A stretch of 64,000 nucleotides of DNA, from contig NZ_CVRM01000037.1 in the NCBI RefSeq assembly GCF_001258055.1, forward strand, positions 62,001-126,000. The letters are read 5' to 3'. A program made the translations under genes and the position numbers. The notes under the pieces are model-generated. The model had not been told where the DNA came from and made no database searches. It was given only the letters and a program-made list of their open reading frames with translations. Below are positions 45,146-55,881 of the stretch, in pieces (positions within the stretch are counted from its first letter, which is position 1; each line of letters begins with the position of its first letter). This DNA comes from Phaeobacter italicus. GTDB taxonomy: Bacteria; Pseudomonadota; Alphaproteobacteria; Rhodobacterales; Rhodobacteraceae.

Positions 45146-45649
45146 ATGCCCGACTCGAACGGTGCCGACATCAAAGTAGGCATCATCATGGGAAGCCAAT
45201 CCGACTGGCCCACCATGAAGGAAGCCGCAACGATCCTTGATGAACTGGGCATTGCCTATGAGGCCAAGATCGTTTCTGCCCACCGCACCCCGGACCGTCT
45301 GTGGAGCTACGGCAAAAGCGCCGCTGACCGCGGCCTGCAGGTGATCATCGCAGGCGCCGGCGGTGCTGCCCACCTGCCCGGCATGGTCGCCTCCAAGACC
45401 CGTGTGCCGGTCGTAGGCGTACCGGTCCAGACACGGGCGCTGTCCGGTGTCGACTCGCTTTATTCCATCGTGCAGATGCCCAAGGGCTTTCCGGTTGCCA
45501 CTATGGCCATCGGCGCAGCTGGCGCGGCCAACGCGGGCCTGATGGCCGCAGGCATCCTTGCCCTGCAGGATCCAAACCTCGCCCAGCGCCTGGATGATTG
45601 GCGCGACGCGCTTTCGGCCTCCATCCCGGAGGAACCCTCTGATGACTGA
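45146..45649 (+). CDS. purE: 5-(carboxyamino)imidazole ribonucleotide mutase
   Basis: A 167-residue purine-synthesis enzyme that turns N5-CAIR into CAIR. The class I PurE motifs are present: [28 protein letters not shown] with the catalytic His, [38 protein letters not shown] and a [15 protein letters not shown] end. It overlaps purK by 8 bp and works directly with it. Confidence 0.96.
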   Translation: MPDSNGADIKVGIIMGSQSDWPTMKEAATILDELGIAYEAKIVSAHRTPDRLWSYGKSAADRGLQVIIAGAGGAAHLPGMVASKTRVPVVGVPVQTRALSGVDSLYSIVQMPKGFPVATMAIGAAGAANAGLMAAGILALQDPNLAQRLDDWRDALSASIPEEPSDD

Positions 45650-46718
45650 CGTGCTTGCCCCCGGTTCGACCATCGGCATCCTCGGCGGCGGCCAGCTGGG
45701 GCGGATGCTCTCGGTTGCGGCCTCCCGCCTCGGCTTCAAGACCCATATCTTTGAACCAAGCGCGACCCCACCCGCAGGCCACGTCGCCGACCGCGTGACC
45801 ACCGCAGGTTACGAGGACGCCGAGGCGCTGGCCGCCTTCGCCGCCTCGGTCGACGTGATCACCTATGAGTTCGAGAACATCCCGACCTCCGCGCTGGACC
45901 TGCTGGAATCGCAAAAACCGATCCGTCCGGGCCGCGAGGCGCTGCGGATCAGCCAGGACCGGCTGACAGAGAAAACCTTCCTGCAAGACCTCGGCCTGCA
46001 AACCGCGCCTTTTGCAGACATCACCGATCAGGCCAGCCTGGACGCCGCGCTGGCAGAGATCGGCGCCCCCTCGATCCTGAAAACCCGCCGCTTTGGCTAT
46101 GACGGCAAAGGCCAGGCCCGCATCAAGACGCCGGAAGACGCAGGCGAAGCGCTCGCCGCCATGGCAGGCGCGCCCTCAATCCTCGAAGGTTTTGTCAATT
46201 TCAGCCACGAGGTCTCGGTGATCGCGGCGCGTGGTGTCAGCGGCGAAATCGCCTGTTTCGATCCCGGTGAGAACGTCCACCGTGACGGCATCCTGCACAC
46301 CACCACCGTGCCTGCGCGCCTCAGCACCGGCCAGCGCATGGATGCGGTGCTGATGGCAGGCAAGATCCTGAACGCGCTCGAATATGTCGGCGTTCTCGGC
46401 GTCGAACTCTTCGTCACGCCCCAAGGCCTGATCGTCAATGAAATCGCGCCGCGCGTGCACAACTCCGGCCACTGGACCCAGAACGGCTGCACCGTGGATC
46501 AGTTCGAACAGCACATCCGCGCCGTTGTGGGCTGGCCGCTCGGCGACGGTCAGCGCCATTCCGATGTGGTGATGGAAAACCTGATCGGCGATGACGTGGA
46601 CCGTATCCCGGAGCTGGCAAAGGAGGCCGATTGCGCCATCCACCTCTACGGCAAGGCCGAGGCCAAGCCGGGCCGCAAGATGGGCCATATAAACCGGGTG
46701 GTGAAAGCGCAGGCCTAG
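45642..46718 (+). CDS. purK: 5-(carboxyamino)imidazole ribonucleotide synthase
   Basis: A 358-residue ATP-grasp enzyme converting AIR, bicarbonate and ATP to N5-CAIR, the substrate of PurE. It opens with [23 protein letters not shown], has [23 protein letters not shown] and [17 protein letters not shown]. The start at 45642 overlaps the purE stop; the frame runs further upstream only inside purE. A GC-rich repeat element follows. Confidence 0.96.
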   Translation: MTDVLAPGSTIGILGGGQLGRMLSVAASRLGFKTHIFEPSATPPAGHVADRVTTAGYEDAEALAAFAASVDVITYEFENIPTSALDLLESQKPIRPGREALRISQDRLTEKTFLQDLGLQTAPFADITDQASLDAALAEIGAPSILKTRRFGYDGKGQARIKTPEDAGEALAAMAGAPSILEGFVNFSHEVSVIAARGVSGEIACFDPGENVHRDGILHTTTVPARLSTGQRMDAVLMAGKILNALEYVGVLGVELFVTPQGLIVNEIAPRVHNSGHWTQNGCTVDQFEQHIRAVVGWPLGDGQRHSDVVMENLIGDDVDRIPELAKEADCAIHLYGKAEAKPGRKMGHINRVVKAQA

Positions 46719-46721
46719 GGA

Positions 46722-46835
46722 CTAGGGGCTGGGCTGACCGGGCTGGGCTGACTGGGCTGGGGGCGCTGCCCCCAGAGCCATTGCCGACTTGGGGCGCTGC
46801 CCCAAACCCCGGGATATTTCCGGCCAGAAGAAACA
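46722..46835. repeat. GC-rich Rhodobacteraceae-type intergenic repeat element
   Basis: Just past purK there are short tandem GGGCTGGGCTGAC-type units (46726-46760), then two hairpins, GGGGGC-GCT-GCCCCC (46759-46773) and GGGGC-GCT-GCCCC (46791-46803), followed by CCCGGGATATTTCCGGCCAG and AAGAAA. I recall this pattern as a common REP-like extragenic element in this family. It may also work as a transcript stabiliser or terminator of purEK. Confidence 0.55.
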
Positions 46836-46929
46836 AACGGCACGACACTGTCGTGCCCTGTGGAACCGGCCCTGCCGGTTTGACGCGCCGTAAAGAGGGC
46901 CATCCGGCCTGATGCGCGGCGCCCCTCCG

Positions 46930-48081
46930 TTAAGCCAGGAAACGGCCTGCAATCTCTCCCGACATATAGCTGACCTGCCCGCCGGAAATCGTTGCTGCAA
47001 CGCGGTGGGTCTGCTTGTCCAGCACCAGAATGTCGGCGCGCTTTCCGCTTTCCAGTCGACCGCGATCATCAAGACCCAAAATCCTTGCCGGGCCCTCAGA
47101 CAGCAGCGCCCAAGCCGCCGACAAATCCATGAGCCCGGTCTTTTCCAACATCAGCGCTGCACGGCGGGGGCTGGGGTAGTGATAGTCGGACGCCAACGCA
47201 TCGCAAAGCCCCATCGCGATCAGCTCGACAGCGGAGGCATTGCCCTTGTGCGAGCCGCCCCGCACCACATTGGGAGAGCCGAGGATCACGTGGTCACCTG
47301 CGGATTTCGCAGCCTCCGCCGCCTCCATCGTCTCAGGAAATTCCGAAATCAGCGCGCCGCGATTGCGCCAGATCACCCGATCTTCTTTCGTGTGATCGTC
47401 GTGACTGCCAAGACAGACCCCAGCCGCGCCAAGGGCCGCTGCCAGCTTGTCGAGGGCTGCGGGCACCTCTGGTCGTCGGGCATGCATGTCCTTGAGCATC
47501 TGCCAGTGCACCTCCGGGTTACGCCCTGCCTTGAGCGCCTGACCGGTGAGCCGAGGCGGTTTCTTTCCTTGTGCGAGGCGTTCATGCGGGAGGTGATCGT
47601 TGAAGACCACATAGGGCACCTGCCACTCTGCGATCTGCGCAGGCAGATTGTCGTAGGCCTCCAGAAGGTGGATTTCAAAACGCAGTTGCGGGATCAGATC
47701 CGTCACCACAGCAGGGCGCGCGGCCTTGATCCCCTCAAACACCTGGGCAGCGAACTCAGGACCGCGCAGACCGCCCTCCCATGAGTAGAACTGCGCCAGA
47801 ACGCCAGTCGTGATGCCATTGGCGGCGAGTTCGGCTTCGGCGGCAATAACCCCTTCGGTCATCTGCTTCATCGCGCCACGACGTGGCGCCAGATGGCGTT
47901 CGAAACCGTCCCCGTGAAGATCAATGATCCCCGGAAGGATGCGATAGCCAGACAGGTCGATCTGACGCCCGGCCCGGTCCGTCTGGATCTGGCCCGCTGC
48001 AAAGGACAGCTCTCCACCATGTTCCAGCCCCTCTGGGCGCAGCACATCTGCTCCGGTCAGTGTCAGTTCCAGCATGGTCAT
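46930..48081 (-). CDS. phnM: Alpha-D-ribose 1-methylphosphonate 5-triphosphate diphosphatase
   Basis: A 383-residue amidohydrolase of the C-P lyase pathway; it releases pyrophosphate from the ribose-triphosphate phosphonate intermediate. Diagnostic segments are [51 protein letters not shown] and [18 protein letters not shown], with metal-binding His and Asp. No phnGHIJK genes are nearby; the rest of the operon must lie elsewhere or be absent. It overlaps the upstream lipase gene by 4 bp (ATGA). Confidence 0.9.
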   Translation of the reverse strand: MTMLELTLTGADVLRPEGLEHGGELSFAAGQIQTDRAGRQIDLSGYRILPGIIDLHGDGFERHLAPRRGAMKQMTEGVIAAEAELAANGITTGVLAQFYSWEGGLRGPEFAAQVFEGIKAARPAVVTDLIPQLRFEIHLLEAYDNLPAQIAEWQVPYVVFNDHLPHERLAQGKKPPRLTGQALKAGRNPEVHWQMLKDMHARRPEVPAALDKLAAALGAAGVCLGSHDDHTKEDRVIWRNRGALISEFPETMEAAEAAKSAGDHVILGSPNVVRGGSHKGNASAVELIAMGLCDALASDYHYPSPRRAALMLEKTGLMDLSAAWALLSEGPARILGLDDRGRLESGKRADILVLDKQTHRVAATISGGQVSYMSGEIAGRFLA

Positions 48082-48896
48082 GGCTGCGTCTCCTCTTGCG
48101 GCTGCTCCCCCTCGCTGCTGCAGCGACCATCAGCGCAGGCGTCAGCGATTTCGCCTGTGATGGAATCAAGCCATGTCAGGTCAGGATCAAAGCGCCCCGT
48201 GTCGAGGAAATGCAGCGCCTGTGCAATAACCTGCGGGTTGTTCATCATGAAGGTATGGGTGACGGGCAACACGATGTGGTCGCTCATTCCATCGAGATAG
48301 GTGCTGCGGACTGAGACCTTTCCGTCATCTGGCCCCGGAATAATAGCCGAAAACACCGGGTTGAGAGAGAAGTCGCCTGCAATCACTCCCACCGGGAAAC
48401 TGGCGGCGGGGAGCTGGTTTGGCACGCTTTCGGCACCGGTGCCCAGCTGCAGGCCAGCGGGACCGTTCAAAAGCCCGAAGACCTCCCAGTCGCCCAGCTC
48501 ATCGACCAATTCGCTGCCGTGATTTGGCGGGGCCAACATCACGGTCCGGCCAAGCGCCTCTGGCCGATTGTCCTGCAGCCAGTGGCGCAACAGGATACCC
48601 CCCATAGAATGGGTGACGAAATGGATGCGCTCTGGGTCTGAAATCTGTGCCTGACATTGCGTGATCGCGGCCGGCAGAGTGTCAGCTGCCAGGGTTGCAA
48701 CCGGTTTATCCGTTGACGGATAGCCTGGGGTGACAACCTTGATCCCGCGTGCCTCCAGCACCTGCTCCATCACCGCCAGCGAGATTTCGCTACGCGCAAG
48801 CCCATGCAGCAGGACAACGCAATCAGCACGCGCTGCAGTTGCTGTCAGGCCAGCCGTGGCGGCAGCCAGAACAACGGGAACAAGAGAACGGAACAT
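48078..48896 (-). CDS. Secreted alpha/beta hydrolase (lipase-like)
   Basis: A 272-residue exported protein: signal peptide at 1-24 (ending ATAARA), then [15 protein letters not shown] with the oxyanion loop, the nucleophile Ser in VTHSMGGIL and a likely His in [14 protein letters not shown]. These fit a triacylglycerol-lipase-like or PGAP1-type hydrolase. The C-terminus is acidic and Cys-containing. The start at 48896 opens the signal peptide. It is cotranslated with phnM, which is an unexpected partner; a metabolic link is not apparent. Confidence 0.82.
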   Translation of the reverse strand: MFRSLVPVVLAAATAGLTATAARADCVVLLHGLARSEISLAVMEQVLEARGIKVVTPGYPSTDKPVATLAADTLPAAITQCQAQISDPERIHFVTHSMGGILLRHWLQDNRPEALGRTVMLAPPNHGSELVDELGDWEVFGLLNGPAGLQLGTGAESVPNQLPAASFPVGVIAGDFSLNPVFSAIIPGPDDGKVSVRSTYLDGMSDHIVLPVTHTFMMNNPQVIAQALHFLDTGRFDPDLTWLDSITGEIADACADGRCSSEGEQPQEETQP

Positions 48897-48997
48897 GATA
48901 GCGCTGAACCTTTGAAATGACCTCTGCAAGCGCAGATAGGGGCGTTGTGCGATCAGGTGAAGTGCCGATGGGGCCTGCCGTGCAATGACGTGCCGCC

Positions 48998-49879
48998 TCA
49001 GTTGTTTTTCGCCGAGCCAAGCGCGCCGCGCAGATTGCGCCCCGGGGCCGACAGCACCACAACCGCAATCCCGCCCAGCACGGCGACAGAGCCGATGGTC
49101 AGGCGCAAGCCGATCACCTCCCCCAAGAGAGCCGCACCCGCAACGATCGCAATCACCGGCACCGACAACTGAACTGTCGCGGCAACTGCGGGCGCAAGCT
49201 GGGGCAACACGTAGTACCACAGCGCATAGCCAAGACCCGAAGTGACCGCACCCGACAGGACGGCAAGGACGACACCGGTCGGAGACACCACAATTTCTGC
49301 CCCAAAGATCATCACACCGGGGACCATCATCGCTGTCGCAGCCGCAAAGTTCACCGCCGTCGCAGCAAGAGGCGCCTTGGCCCCTCGCCCCAGCAGGCTG
49401 TAGCCCGCCCAGCCGAGGCCTCCCAATGCCATCAAAAGCGAAGCCCCAAGCGGCGCAGCCGACGCCCCGTCAGTCGGCCAAACCACCACAGTGAGACCTG
49501 CAAGCGCGATCACCGCGCCGCTGATCTGACCAAGGGATACCGCGCTGCCCCGCAAAGCCCCCCATAGGAACATCGACACCTGCACCACTCCAAACAGGAT
49601 CAGCGCGCCAAGACCGGCGTCGAGATCCTTATAAGCCACGGAAAAGCCGATGATATAGACAGTCAAGGCAAGCCCGCCCCAAAGGGTCTGGCGCAGATCG
49701 CGACGCAGCGAGAGTTTGCTCAGCAGACAAAGCACCGTCAGCGTCACGGCACCAGAAAACAGGCGCAACAGGCCGAAACTGGTGGCCTCCATATGGCCAG
49801 CGCCAATCGCCATCCGGCCAAGAATGGAGTTCGCGGCAAAGGCCACCATGGTGAGGGAGACAAGCAGAAACAAACGCAT
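48998..49879 (-). CDS. DMT family transporter (EamA domains)
   Basis: A 293-residue inner-membrane protein with ten predicted TM helices in two EamA repeats (about 1-135 and 145-285). The second repeat has [39 protein letters not shown], the typical EamA motif. Members export amino acids or other metabolites, but the substrate cannot be deduced. It lies about 225 bp from groEL and is probably its own unit. Confidence 0.88.
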   Translation of the reverse strand: MRLFLLVSLTMVAFAANSILGRMAIGAGHMEATSFGLLRLFSGAVTLTVLCLLSKLSLRRDLRQTLWGGLALTVYIIGFSVAYKDLDAGLGALILFGVVQVSMFLWGALRGSAVSLGQISGAVIALAGLTVVVWPTDGASAAPLGASLLMALGGLGWAGYSLLGRGAKAPLAATAVNFAAATAMMVPGVMIFGAEIVVSPTGVVLAVLSGAVTSGLGYALWYYVLPQLAPAVAATVQLSVPVIAIVAGAALLGEVIGLRLTIGSVAVLGGIAVVVLSAPGRNLRGALGSAKNN

Positions 49880-49985
49880 GTCACGCTGCTATCGCGCCCG
49901 GAAATGTCACGCCAGTGAATTCTTTGTGTCGCATGCGACCGCGGTCATGGGGCCACGGTCGATATGTTGGAAATAGCGAAAACGA

Positions 49986-50012
49986 AAAGGGGCCGCCCAA
50001 AGGCAGCCCCAA
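49986..50012 (-). terminator. Terminator after groEL
   Basis: On the minus strand the stem GGGGCTGCC/GGCGGCCCC (one U-G pair) with loop TTTG is followed by TTTTCGTTTTCG. Two further hairpins lie between it and groEL: GGTTGG/CCAACC (50044-50064) and CAAATCCC/GGGATTTG (50082-50100). Confidence 0.6.
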
Positions 50013-50081
50013 ATCTTGCAGTATTGAACGGCAGGCTCTCGGAAGGTTGGCCAAAATGACCAACCGCCTTTTGCCTCATCG

Positions 50082-50100
50082 CAAATCCCAGAGGGATTTG
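50082..50100. other. Perfect hairpin right after the groEL stop
   Basis: CAAATCCC-AGA-GGGATTTG sits 3 bp beyond the groEL stop codon. It has no T-run, so it may protect the 3' end of the mRNA. Confidence 0.5.
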
Positions 50101-50103
50101 TGA

Positions 50104-51756
<1,653 letters not shown>

Positions 51757-51812
51757 TCACTCTCCTTGAGAATACTTGTTTATGCGAAGATGAATGTGTC
51801 GGAGCGTCAGGC

Positions 51813-52100
51813 TCAGACGATCACACCCATGATGTCGCTTTCTTTCATCATCAGCAGCTCTTCGCCGTCGACGGTGACTTCGGTGCCGGACCATTTGCCG
51901 AACAGGATCTTGTCACCTTCTTTGACGGCCATGGCGATCAGCTCGCCGCTGTCTTTGCGTGCGCCTTCACCGGTTGCGACGACGACGCCTTCGCTCGGCT
52001 TTTCTTTGGCGGAATCGGGGATGATCAGGCCACCGGCGGTTTTTTCTTCGCTTTCGGTGCGACGCACCAGCACGCGGTCGTGAAGCGGTTTCAATGCCAT
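51813..52100 (-). CDS. groES: Co-chaperonin GroES
   Basis: A 95-residue lid of the GroEL cage. Signatures are [12 protein letters not shown], the mobile-loop [21 protein letters not shown] and [15 protein letters not shown] good ribosome site (AAGGAG) precedes the ATG at 52100. It is the first gene of groESL. Confidence 0.97.
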   Translation of the reverse strand: MALKPLHDRVLVRRTESEEKTAGGLIIPDSAKEKPSEGVVVATGEGARKDSGELIAMAVKEGDKILFGKWSGTEVTVDGEELLMMKESDIMGVIV

Positions 52101-52162
52101 CTTTGTAGCTCCTTAAAGGCTCAAAGGTTGTTGTCTCCTCCCCCTACCCTTGGCAGGGAGTG

Positions 52163-52189
52163 TTAGCACTCACCACTGCCGAGTGCTAA
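52163..52189. promoter_or_regulatory. CIRCE element (HrcA operator)
   Basis: A perfect TTAGCACTC-N9-GAGTGCTAA, the canonical HrcA repressor site, between the groESL promoter and groES. Confidence 0.95.
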
Positions 52190-52197
52190 CGACGAAA

Positions 52198-52226
52198 TAG
52201 CTAGGCAGGGTGTTTGGGTGAGTCAA
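52198..52226 (-). promoter_or_regulatory. Sigma-70 promoter of groESL
   Basis: On the minus strand TTGACT-N17-TAGCTA ends 8 bp before the CIRCE element, so HrcA bound there would block initiation. Confidence 0.75.
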
Positions 52227-52311
52227 CAGGGTCGTTGAGATTTTTTGACCTCATTTCGCAGGTTTTTTACACCCGCCAAGCAGCCGCCTCAGCCAAAGGG
52301 GTGCCCTGCCC

Positions 52312-52992
52312 TTACATAGGGGCGACGGGCTCAAAACTATAGGCCCAGTGGACCAGCCCATCCCGGCCGGCGGATGTCAGCTGATAGATGCCCTTTTCCA
52401 CCCGTTCAAACCACCCGTAGTGATTATCTGCCATCAGACGTGTGGCCCGGGGGACCTCGGCGCCCTTGGCGACCGTCGCCCCCTTGCTGGCACCGTGCTC
52501 TGCCAAATAGGCAGCACAGCGCAGGGCGTCCTGGCGATAGGCCGTGACAATACCGTGTCGTGTCGCACCGCCTGCATTTGGATCCCCTTGAAGGCGCTGA
52601 AACTCGCGCAGCAGGCGGGCCTGCTTCTTTTTTGACTTGCGCGGCGTAAAGGGCCCCGGATCGCATTGCACCTCTGCCCGGCCATCGCTCAAGACCGTAA
52701 TCAGCCCAAGACCAAGGCGGCGGCATAGCGCCAGATTGTCCTTAAGCATGCGTCGCGCCTGACGGCCCGTCGGTTTGGGCACGGCGACATAGACATAGTC
52801 GCTGAGAGCGAGCCTGGTGACAGCCTGATGAAACAACGACAGCGAAAACCGCAGTTTGAGCTCGACGATAACCGGCGGCTCCTCGCCCCGGATGGCCACC
52901 ACATCCGCTGCGCCGACCTCTCCCTTGACGGTGTAGCCCTGACTTTCCAGGAGTGCCTTGATGGGGGGATAAAGCTGATCTTCGCGGTCCAT
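52312..52992 (-). CDS. DUF2161 protein, putative PD-(D/E)xK phosphodiesterase
   Basis: A 226-residue protein of DUF2161. The PD-(D/E)xK nuclease core lies in the first 60 residues: EDQLYPPIKALLESQGYTVKGEVGAADVVA with the Asp and VIVELKLRF with the E-x-K. The C-terminal part (about 150-226) looks like a winged helix. It may act on DNA, but no activity is proven. It stands alone, divergent from ppaC. Confidence 0.82.
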   Translation of the reverse strand: MDREDQLYPPIKALLESQGYTVKGEVGAADVVAIRGEEPPVIVELKLRFSLSLFHQAVTRLALSDYVYVAVPKPTGRQARRMLKDNLALCRRLGLGLITVLSDGRAEVQCDPGPFTPRKSKKKQARLLREFQRLQGDPNAGGATRHGIVTAYRQDALRCAAYLAEHGASKGATVAKGAEVPRATRLMADNHYGWFERVEKGIYQLTSAGRDGLVHWAYSFEPVAPM

Positions 52993-53190
52993 GGCTGGAT
53001 GCTATCCCCGACTGCGCCGAAGGAAAAGCCGTTCGCTGAGGCGACGGGCATATCGAACAGGCCCCGCAGCCACGCAGAGTTTTGCACAAACGACATAGCC
53101 GCATTGATGAGACAACGGGCCGGGGTGACAAGGCCCCTGCCCATGCCTATAAGACGCGCAAAATTCCGGCATCTGCATAGGACACGCTTC

Positions 53191-54111
53191 ATGACCACCT
53201 TCGTCTTTGGCCACAAATCCCCTGACACCGACTCCACCGGCTCTGCCATCATCTGGTCCTGGTATCTGAACCAGATCAAAGGCGAAGACGCTGCTCCGAA
53301 ACTCTTGGGTGAGCCCAACACCGAAGCGGCCTTCATGCTGAAACACTGGGGTCTGGACAAGCCAGAAATCATCTCCGACGTGGCGGATGATCAGCCGGTT
53401 GTGATTGTGGACACCAACAACCCCGCCGAACTGCCGGCGAACATCAATGGTGCCGATATCCGCGAGATCATCGACCACCACAAGCTGGTTGGCGGCCTGG
53501 AAACCAAAGGCCCGATCAACATCCGCATCGAGCCCGTCGCCTGCACCGCAACCATCATGTGGAAAATGATCGGCGCGGACCTGGCCCAGGCACCACGCGA
53601 AATCAAAGGCGCAATGCTGACCTGCATCCTGAGCGACACGCTTGAGTTCCGGTCTCCGACCACCACACAGGAAGACAAAGCTGTCGCTTACAGCCTGGCC
53701 GAAGATCTGGGCGTCGACATTGCCGAGTATGCGTCAGAAATGTTTGCCGCGAAATCTGATGTCTCGGCATTCTCGGACGCTGAACTGCTGCGCATGGATT
53801 CCAAGGAATACGCCGTAGACGGCACGAAATTCCGCGTTTCTGTTCTGGAAACCACTGCCCCTGCCGTGGTTCTGGACCGCAAGGCATCTTTGATGGAAAC
53901 CATGACCACCGTCGCAAGCGAAGATGGTGTCGACCAGGTTCTGCTGTTTGTCGTCGACATCCTGAAAGAAGAGGCAACCCTGCTGGTTCCGAACGATCTG
54001 GTCAAAACCGTCGCAGCCAAGAGCTTTGAGGCAACCGCCGAAGGCGACACTGTCGTTCTGCCCGGCGTGATGTCGCGCAAAAAGCAGATCATCCCCAACC
54101 TCAAGGTCTGA
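53191..54111 (+). CDS. ppaC: Manganese-dependent inorganic pyrophosphatase
   Basis: A 306-residue family II pyrophosphatase of the DHH superfamily. VFGHKSPDTDSTGSAI holds the first metal ligands, VDTNNPAEL and IIDHHKL the DHH motif, and the C-terminal DHHA2 domain ends with SRKKQIIPNL with the active-site SRKKQ. It hydrolyses pyrophosphate and drives biosynthesis. ATG 53191 gives the family N-terminus. Confidence 0.95.
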   Translation: MTTFVFGHKSPDTDSTGSAIIWSWYLNQIKGEDAAPKLLGEPNTEAAFMLKHWGLDKPEIISDVADDQPVVIVDTNNPAELPANINGADIREIIDHHKLVGGLETKGPINIRIEPVACTATIMWKMIGADLAQAPREIKGAMLTCILSDTLEFRSPTTTQEDKAVAYSLAEDLGVDIAEYASEMFAAKSDVSAFSDAELLRMDSKEYAVDGTKFRVSVLETTAPAVVLDRKASLMETMTTVASEDGVDQVLLFVVDILKEEATLLVPNDLVKTVAAKSFEATAEGDTVVLPGVMSRKKQIIPNLKV

Positions 54112-54132
54112 TCTTCCTTGCATTGACACAGC

Positions 54133-54161
54133 AAAAAGGCGCCCCGTCGGGCGCCTTTTTT
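54133..54161. terminator. Bidirectional terminator
   Basis: Arms AAAAAGGCGCCC and GGGCGCCTTTTT around CGTC, between convergent ppaC and the DUF995 gene. Confidence 0.9.
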
Positions 54162-54222
54162 CATGTCCCCGGCCAATGTGTCAGAGGGTACATCTCCCCT
54201 GCTGTCACTTATCAACCTGAGC

Positions 54223-54714
54223 CTAGAGCCCCAGTTGCGCGCTGATCTTCTGAAACAGCCGCTTGCGACTGTTGCCCTTGGACTGTTTTTCCCGCTTGTG
54301 GCGGTACCATTTTCTGTCGTCGCCAGACAGGTAACGCTCCCAGATGGTGCCATCCGGCGCAGTAACGAACTGCCAGCATTGCTCATCATCCAGTGTTTTG
54401 GGCTTTCCCGCCACAACCGCATTCCAAGTAACCTCGGCGCATAGTTTGCTTTTGGACGTGACAAACCACTTGCCGACACCAACCGCATCTTCGCGCCGAT
54501 TGATCCCCTGAAAAGTGCCGTCCGGCGCCCAGTACACTGAACCACCACTGTTCCAAGTCGACGTCATGCCGCGATAAAGCGAAATGATTTCCTGTGGCGG
54601 GGTCGGCTGGGCACCTTTCGGCTTGCCACCGGCCGACATCGCTGGCGTCGACAGAGCAGACACTGCAGCCACCACCAAACACATCTTCAGACCATGCCTA
54701 AACTCAATCGTCAT
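54223..54714 (-). CDS. DUF995-like periplasmic protein
   Basis: A 163-residue exported protein: signal peptide at about 1-28 (ending PAMSA), then IISLYRGMTSTWNSGGSVYWAPDGTFQGI, which fits the DUF995 pattern of a short YxGxTW-x-GxGxxYFxxDG repeat. The C-terminus is strongly basic (DRKWYRHKREKQSKGNSRKR), unusual for the family. The start at 54714 has AGAGG six bases upstream. No known function. Confidence 0.65.
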   Translation of the reverse strand: MTIEFRHGLKMCLVVAAVSALSTPAMSAGGKPKGAQPTPPQEIISLYRGMTSTWNSGGSVYWAPDGTFQGINRREDAVGVGKWFVTSKSKLCAEVTWNAVVAGKPKTLDDEQCWQFVTAPDGTIWERYLSGDDRKWYRHKREKQSKGNSRKRLFQKISAQLGL

Positions 54715-54749
54715 TCTTGACCTCTTTACCAATACACTCCCCGGACCTG

Positions 54750-54849
54750 CTGACAGGCGCCGGGCGGCCCTGAGACAACACAAGGCCCACTCGTAAAAGC
54801 CTCGAAAATGGGAGGCAACACACTCACACCGCCAACCAGCGCCTGTCAG
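54750..54849. promoter_or_regulatory. Long-range inverted repeat in the DUF995-luxR gap
   Basis: CTGACAGGCGC (54750-54760) and its exact complement GCGCCTGTCAG (54839-54849), 78 bp apart, with matching flanks. The left arm sits inside CCTG-CTGA-CAGG. A possible pair of regulator half-sites between two divergent genes. Confidence 0.35.
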
Positions 54850-55001
54850 AGGTGGCACGGGCCAAGCCCCTGTCCACAGGAAAAGATTGCCCAACGGCCC
54901 CGGATCAGCCAACCTAGGGATATTGATAGGCCGCCGAGATCCACCAAGGCGTGCGCTCTCTCGGCCTGTTTGTTACTTGTGCTTTTGGTTTTGGTGATGT
55001 G

Positions 55002-55736
55002 ATGAAAAACGGGTTGATTGACACCCTGGATGCGCTGCTCTTTTCGCAGGATCAGCAGGACCGCTGGCATGCCGCCCAGCGCGCAGCTGACAAGATTGGA
55101 GTAAAGAGCATTCTTGTCGCGCAAGCCGTCGGCATTCAGGGAGATATTCGCTGGATGAACACCGACATGCCCAGCGATTGGATCGAAGAATATCTCGCCT
55201 GTGGATATGTCGAAGTGGATCCACCGGTTCTGAACCTGTCAAAACAAAAGGGCAACATGAGCGTTGACTGCGGCGTCCTGCACCGCGGCGATGCGTCCGA
55301 CAAACGTGAGTGGGATCTGAACCACGGACTAAAGGCCGCTGGTTTCGGCTCGCTTTTTTGCAGCTGTTACAAAGACGCGACGGGCTACGACCGGTTCGTC
55401 ACCCTGGCCTACGACGGTCATCACCTCGAAGACCAACCCGCCAGCCAGGTAGAACTGCAGCTGTTCTCTGCGCTTCTGGTGAGCACCATTGAGCGTGACA
55501 CGGTTGCACCGGGCAACGGGTACCAGCCCGTACGCCCCAGTCCATTGACCCAGCGCCAGAGAGAGGTTCTATCGCTTCTGGCCGAAGGAATGATGACAGC
55601 GCGGATCGCAGAAACGCTTGGACTTTCCGAGGCGGCCGTATCCCTACATTTCGCAAATGCACGCAAGGCGCTTGGGGCAAGCACGCGGGAACACGCGCTG
55701 GCGCTTGCCCTGACCCGTGGATTCATTTCCCTCTGA
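55002..55736 (+). CDS. LuxR family regulator with autoinducer-binding domain (LuxR solo)
   Basis: A 244-residue LuxR/TraR-type protein. The acyl-homoserine-lactone-binding half shows W60, Y64 and the D73-P74 pair in DWIEEYLACGYVEVDPP, the usual ligand-contact residues. The C-terminal HTH is LTQRQREVLSLLAEGMMTARIAETLGLSEAAVSLHFANARKAL. No luxI is nearby, so it is a solo that may respond to AHLs made elsewhere. ATG 55002 is chosen over a GTG at 54951; a weak GGTGA precedes it. Confidence 0.88.
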   Translation: MKNGLIDTLDALLFSQDQQDRWHAAQRAADKIGVKSILVAQAVGIQGDIRWMNTDMPSDWIEEYLACGYVEVDPPVLNLSKQKGNMSVDCGVLHRGDASDKREWDLNHGLKAAGFGSLFCSCYKDATGYDRFVTLAYDGHHLEDQPASQVELQLFSALLVSTIERDTVAPGNGYQPVRPSPLTQRQREVLSLLAEGMMTARIAETLGLSEAAVSLHFANARKALGASTREHALALALTRGFISL

Positions 55737-55881
55737 AGGGGCGCATCCCCTGCCCCCTCCCCGGGCTGCTCTCACCTGGCGTTTAAGATTGTTGCAGGTG
55801 GCAGCCACAGGCCCCCCGTTCCCGTGGCAGTTCAAGCCGACGCAGTTCATCCATGTCGGCCCGACCTTTTCCCCATCACGC

